The notes under the pieces are model-generated. The model was not told the origin of the DNA. It saw nothing but the letters and a program-made list of their open reading frames with translations, and did no database searches. The position numbers and the translations under genes are program-made. From Terriglobia bacterium (GTDB lineage: Bacteria; Acidobacteriota; Terriglobia; Terriglobales; Acidobacteriaceae), in the NCBI GenBank assembly GCA_020073395.1, contig JAIQFF010000040.1, positions 1 through 32,935 of the forward strand: a DNA stretch of 32,935 nt, read 5' to 3'. Below, piece by piece: positions 31,996-32,935 of this stretch. Position 1 is the stretch's first letter; each line of letters opens with the position of its first letter.

Positions 31996-32935
31996 ATGCC
32001 CACCTTCCCTCCGGTTGACGAACAACTCGCCTACATCAAGAAGGGCTCCGCCGAAATTGTGAAGGAGTCCGAGCTTCGCGCCAAGCTGGAGAGGTCTCTC
32101 GCTTCCGGCAAACCCTTGCGGGTCAAGGCGGGGTTCGATCCTACGGCGCCCGATCTCCATCTCGGCCATACCGTGCTCTTGCGCAAGCTCAAACAGTTTC
32201 AGGACCTCGGCCACACCGTCATCTTCCTGGTCGGCGATTTTACCGGCATGATTGGTGATCCCACCGGACGTTCCGCCACTCGTCCGCCGCTGAGTGCGGA
32301 CGAGATCATGCGCAACGCCAAGACTTACATGGCGCAGGTGTTCAAGATTCTCTCTCAGGCCAAGACCGAGACCCGGTTCAACAGCGAGTGGTTCGACAAA
32401 ATGAAGTCCGCCGACTGGATCCGGCTCACGGCCAAGTTCACCGTCTCGCAAATGCTCGAGCGCGAAGACTTTCACAAACGCTTTCAGGAAGAAAAACCCA
32501 TCGCCATGCACGAACTGCTCTACCCCCTGGTTCAGGGATACGATTCGGTCGCGCTCCAGGCCGACGTCGAGCTGGGCGGCACCGACCAGAAATTTAATCT
32601 GCTGGTCGGCCGCGAAATGCAGCGCGCCTACGGCCAGGAGTCGCAGGTGGTGCTGACCACGCCCATCATCGAAGGCCTCGACGGGGTGCAGAAAATGTCG
32701 AAGTCGCTAGGCAACGCCATCGGCATCCAGGAGCCGCCACTCGAAATGTACGGCAAAGTGATGTCCATTTCGGACCCGATGATGTGGAGGTATTACGAGC
32801 TGCTGACGGATGTACAGTTGCCCGAAATTGAAAAGATGAAGCGCGAGTCGCATCCCATGGACGCGAAGAAGGACCTGGCGCGGCGGATCGTGACCGATTT
32901 CCACTCGGCCGATGCCGCAGTGAAAGCGGCGGAGG
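31996..32935 (+). CDS. tyrS: tyrosyl-tRNA synthetase, 3' end beyond window
   Basis: TyrRS charges tRNA-Tyr. The visible 313 residues include the class I HIGH-type motif HLGH (55-58) in [34 protein letters not shown], the Tyr/tRNA pocket segment [33 protein letters not shown], and KMSKS at 233-237 followed by LGNAIGI. The C-terminal S4-like domain expected after about residue 330 is cut off by the window. The frame is open to the last base. No ribosome site is seen, in keeping with a leaderless mRNA. Confidence 0.95.
   Translation, partial: MPTFPPVDEQLAYIKKGSAEIVKESELRAKLERSLASGKPLRVKAGFDPTAPDLHLGHTVLLRKLKQFQDLGHTVIFLVGDFTGMIGDPTGRSATRPPLSADEIMRNAKTYMAQVFKILSQAKTETRFNSEWFDKMKSADWIRLTAKFTVSQMLEREDFHKRFQEEKPIAMHELLYPLVQGYDSVALQADVELGGTDQKFNLLVGREMQRAYGQESQVVLTTPIIEGLDGVQKMSKSLGNAIGIQEPPLEMYGKVMSISDPMMWRYYELLTDVQLPEIEKMKRESHPMDAKKDLARRIVTDFHSADAAVKAAE

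Overview
The window is a G+C-rich stretch of bacterial chromosome made mostly of housekeeping genes on both strands. It has no rRNA, tRNA, integrase or transposase gene that I can see. The gene mix (DUF885 peptidase, OprB-like porin, PilZ protein, AMIN protein, GTP-type PEP carboxykinase, an EF-P with a PGNLRAF loop) and the many short palindromic repeats between genes suggest a soil-type Acidobacteriota (Terriglobia-like) genome. That assignment is inference. Three genes carry single-base lesions, which may be real decay or errors in a draft or metagenome sequence.

Layout. 1-1000 (-): a DpnI-type restriction endonuclease with a 56-residue cysteine-rich ORF overlapping its start. 1023-3923: deoxynucleoside kinase (-), polysaccharide deacetylase (+), hemL (-). 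3924-7039: a long gap with an isolated terminator, a carbohydrate porin broken by an amber codon, a frameshifted DUF427 gene and an amidinotransferase-fold protein. 7193-13475 (+): mfd, a secreted DUF885 zinc peptidase, galU. 13647-15690 (-): purE and purD. 16022-18634 (+): a manganese module of mntR, mntH and a universal stress protein, with similar TTAAC-repeat sites in front of mntR and mntH. 18712-20528: a secreted amidohydrolase (+) facing pabA/trpG (-). 20846-23992 (+): a PilZ protein, an AMIN/FecR-like envelope protein and a frameshifted TonB-like protein, separated by unusual degenerate repeats. 24146-27127: YtxH protein (-), efp, acylphosphatase and apt (+), an unknown small protein (-), a GlsB-type membrane protein (+). 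27133-30346: radical SAM protein (-) and pckG (+). 30414-32935: an unknown protein (-), purN, a C-terminally shortened four-helix-bundle protein, and tyrS, which runs off the window.

How the genes relate. Three purine-synthesis genes (purE, purD, purN) and a salvage gene (apt) lie in separate places, so purine metabolism is dispersed here. mntR, mntH and usp form the clearest regulatory unit. Several genes (mntR, tyrS, mfd, the gene at 30414) have a -10-like hexamer so close to the start codon that leaderless or nearly leaderless mRNAs are likely.

The intergenic DNA is the most unusual part. At least six families of palindromic or inverted repeats occupy the gaps. One pair keeps its flanks while the hairpin between them changes with its pairing preserved. 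One repeat copy has another repeat inserted in it. The restriction enzyme is also notable, because it has Gln where DpnI has its catalytic Glu.
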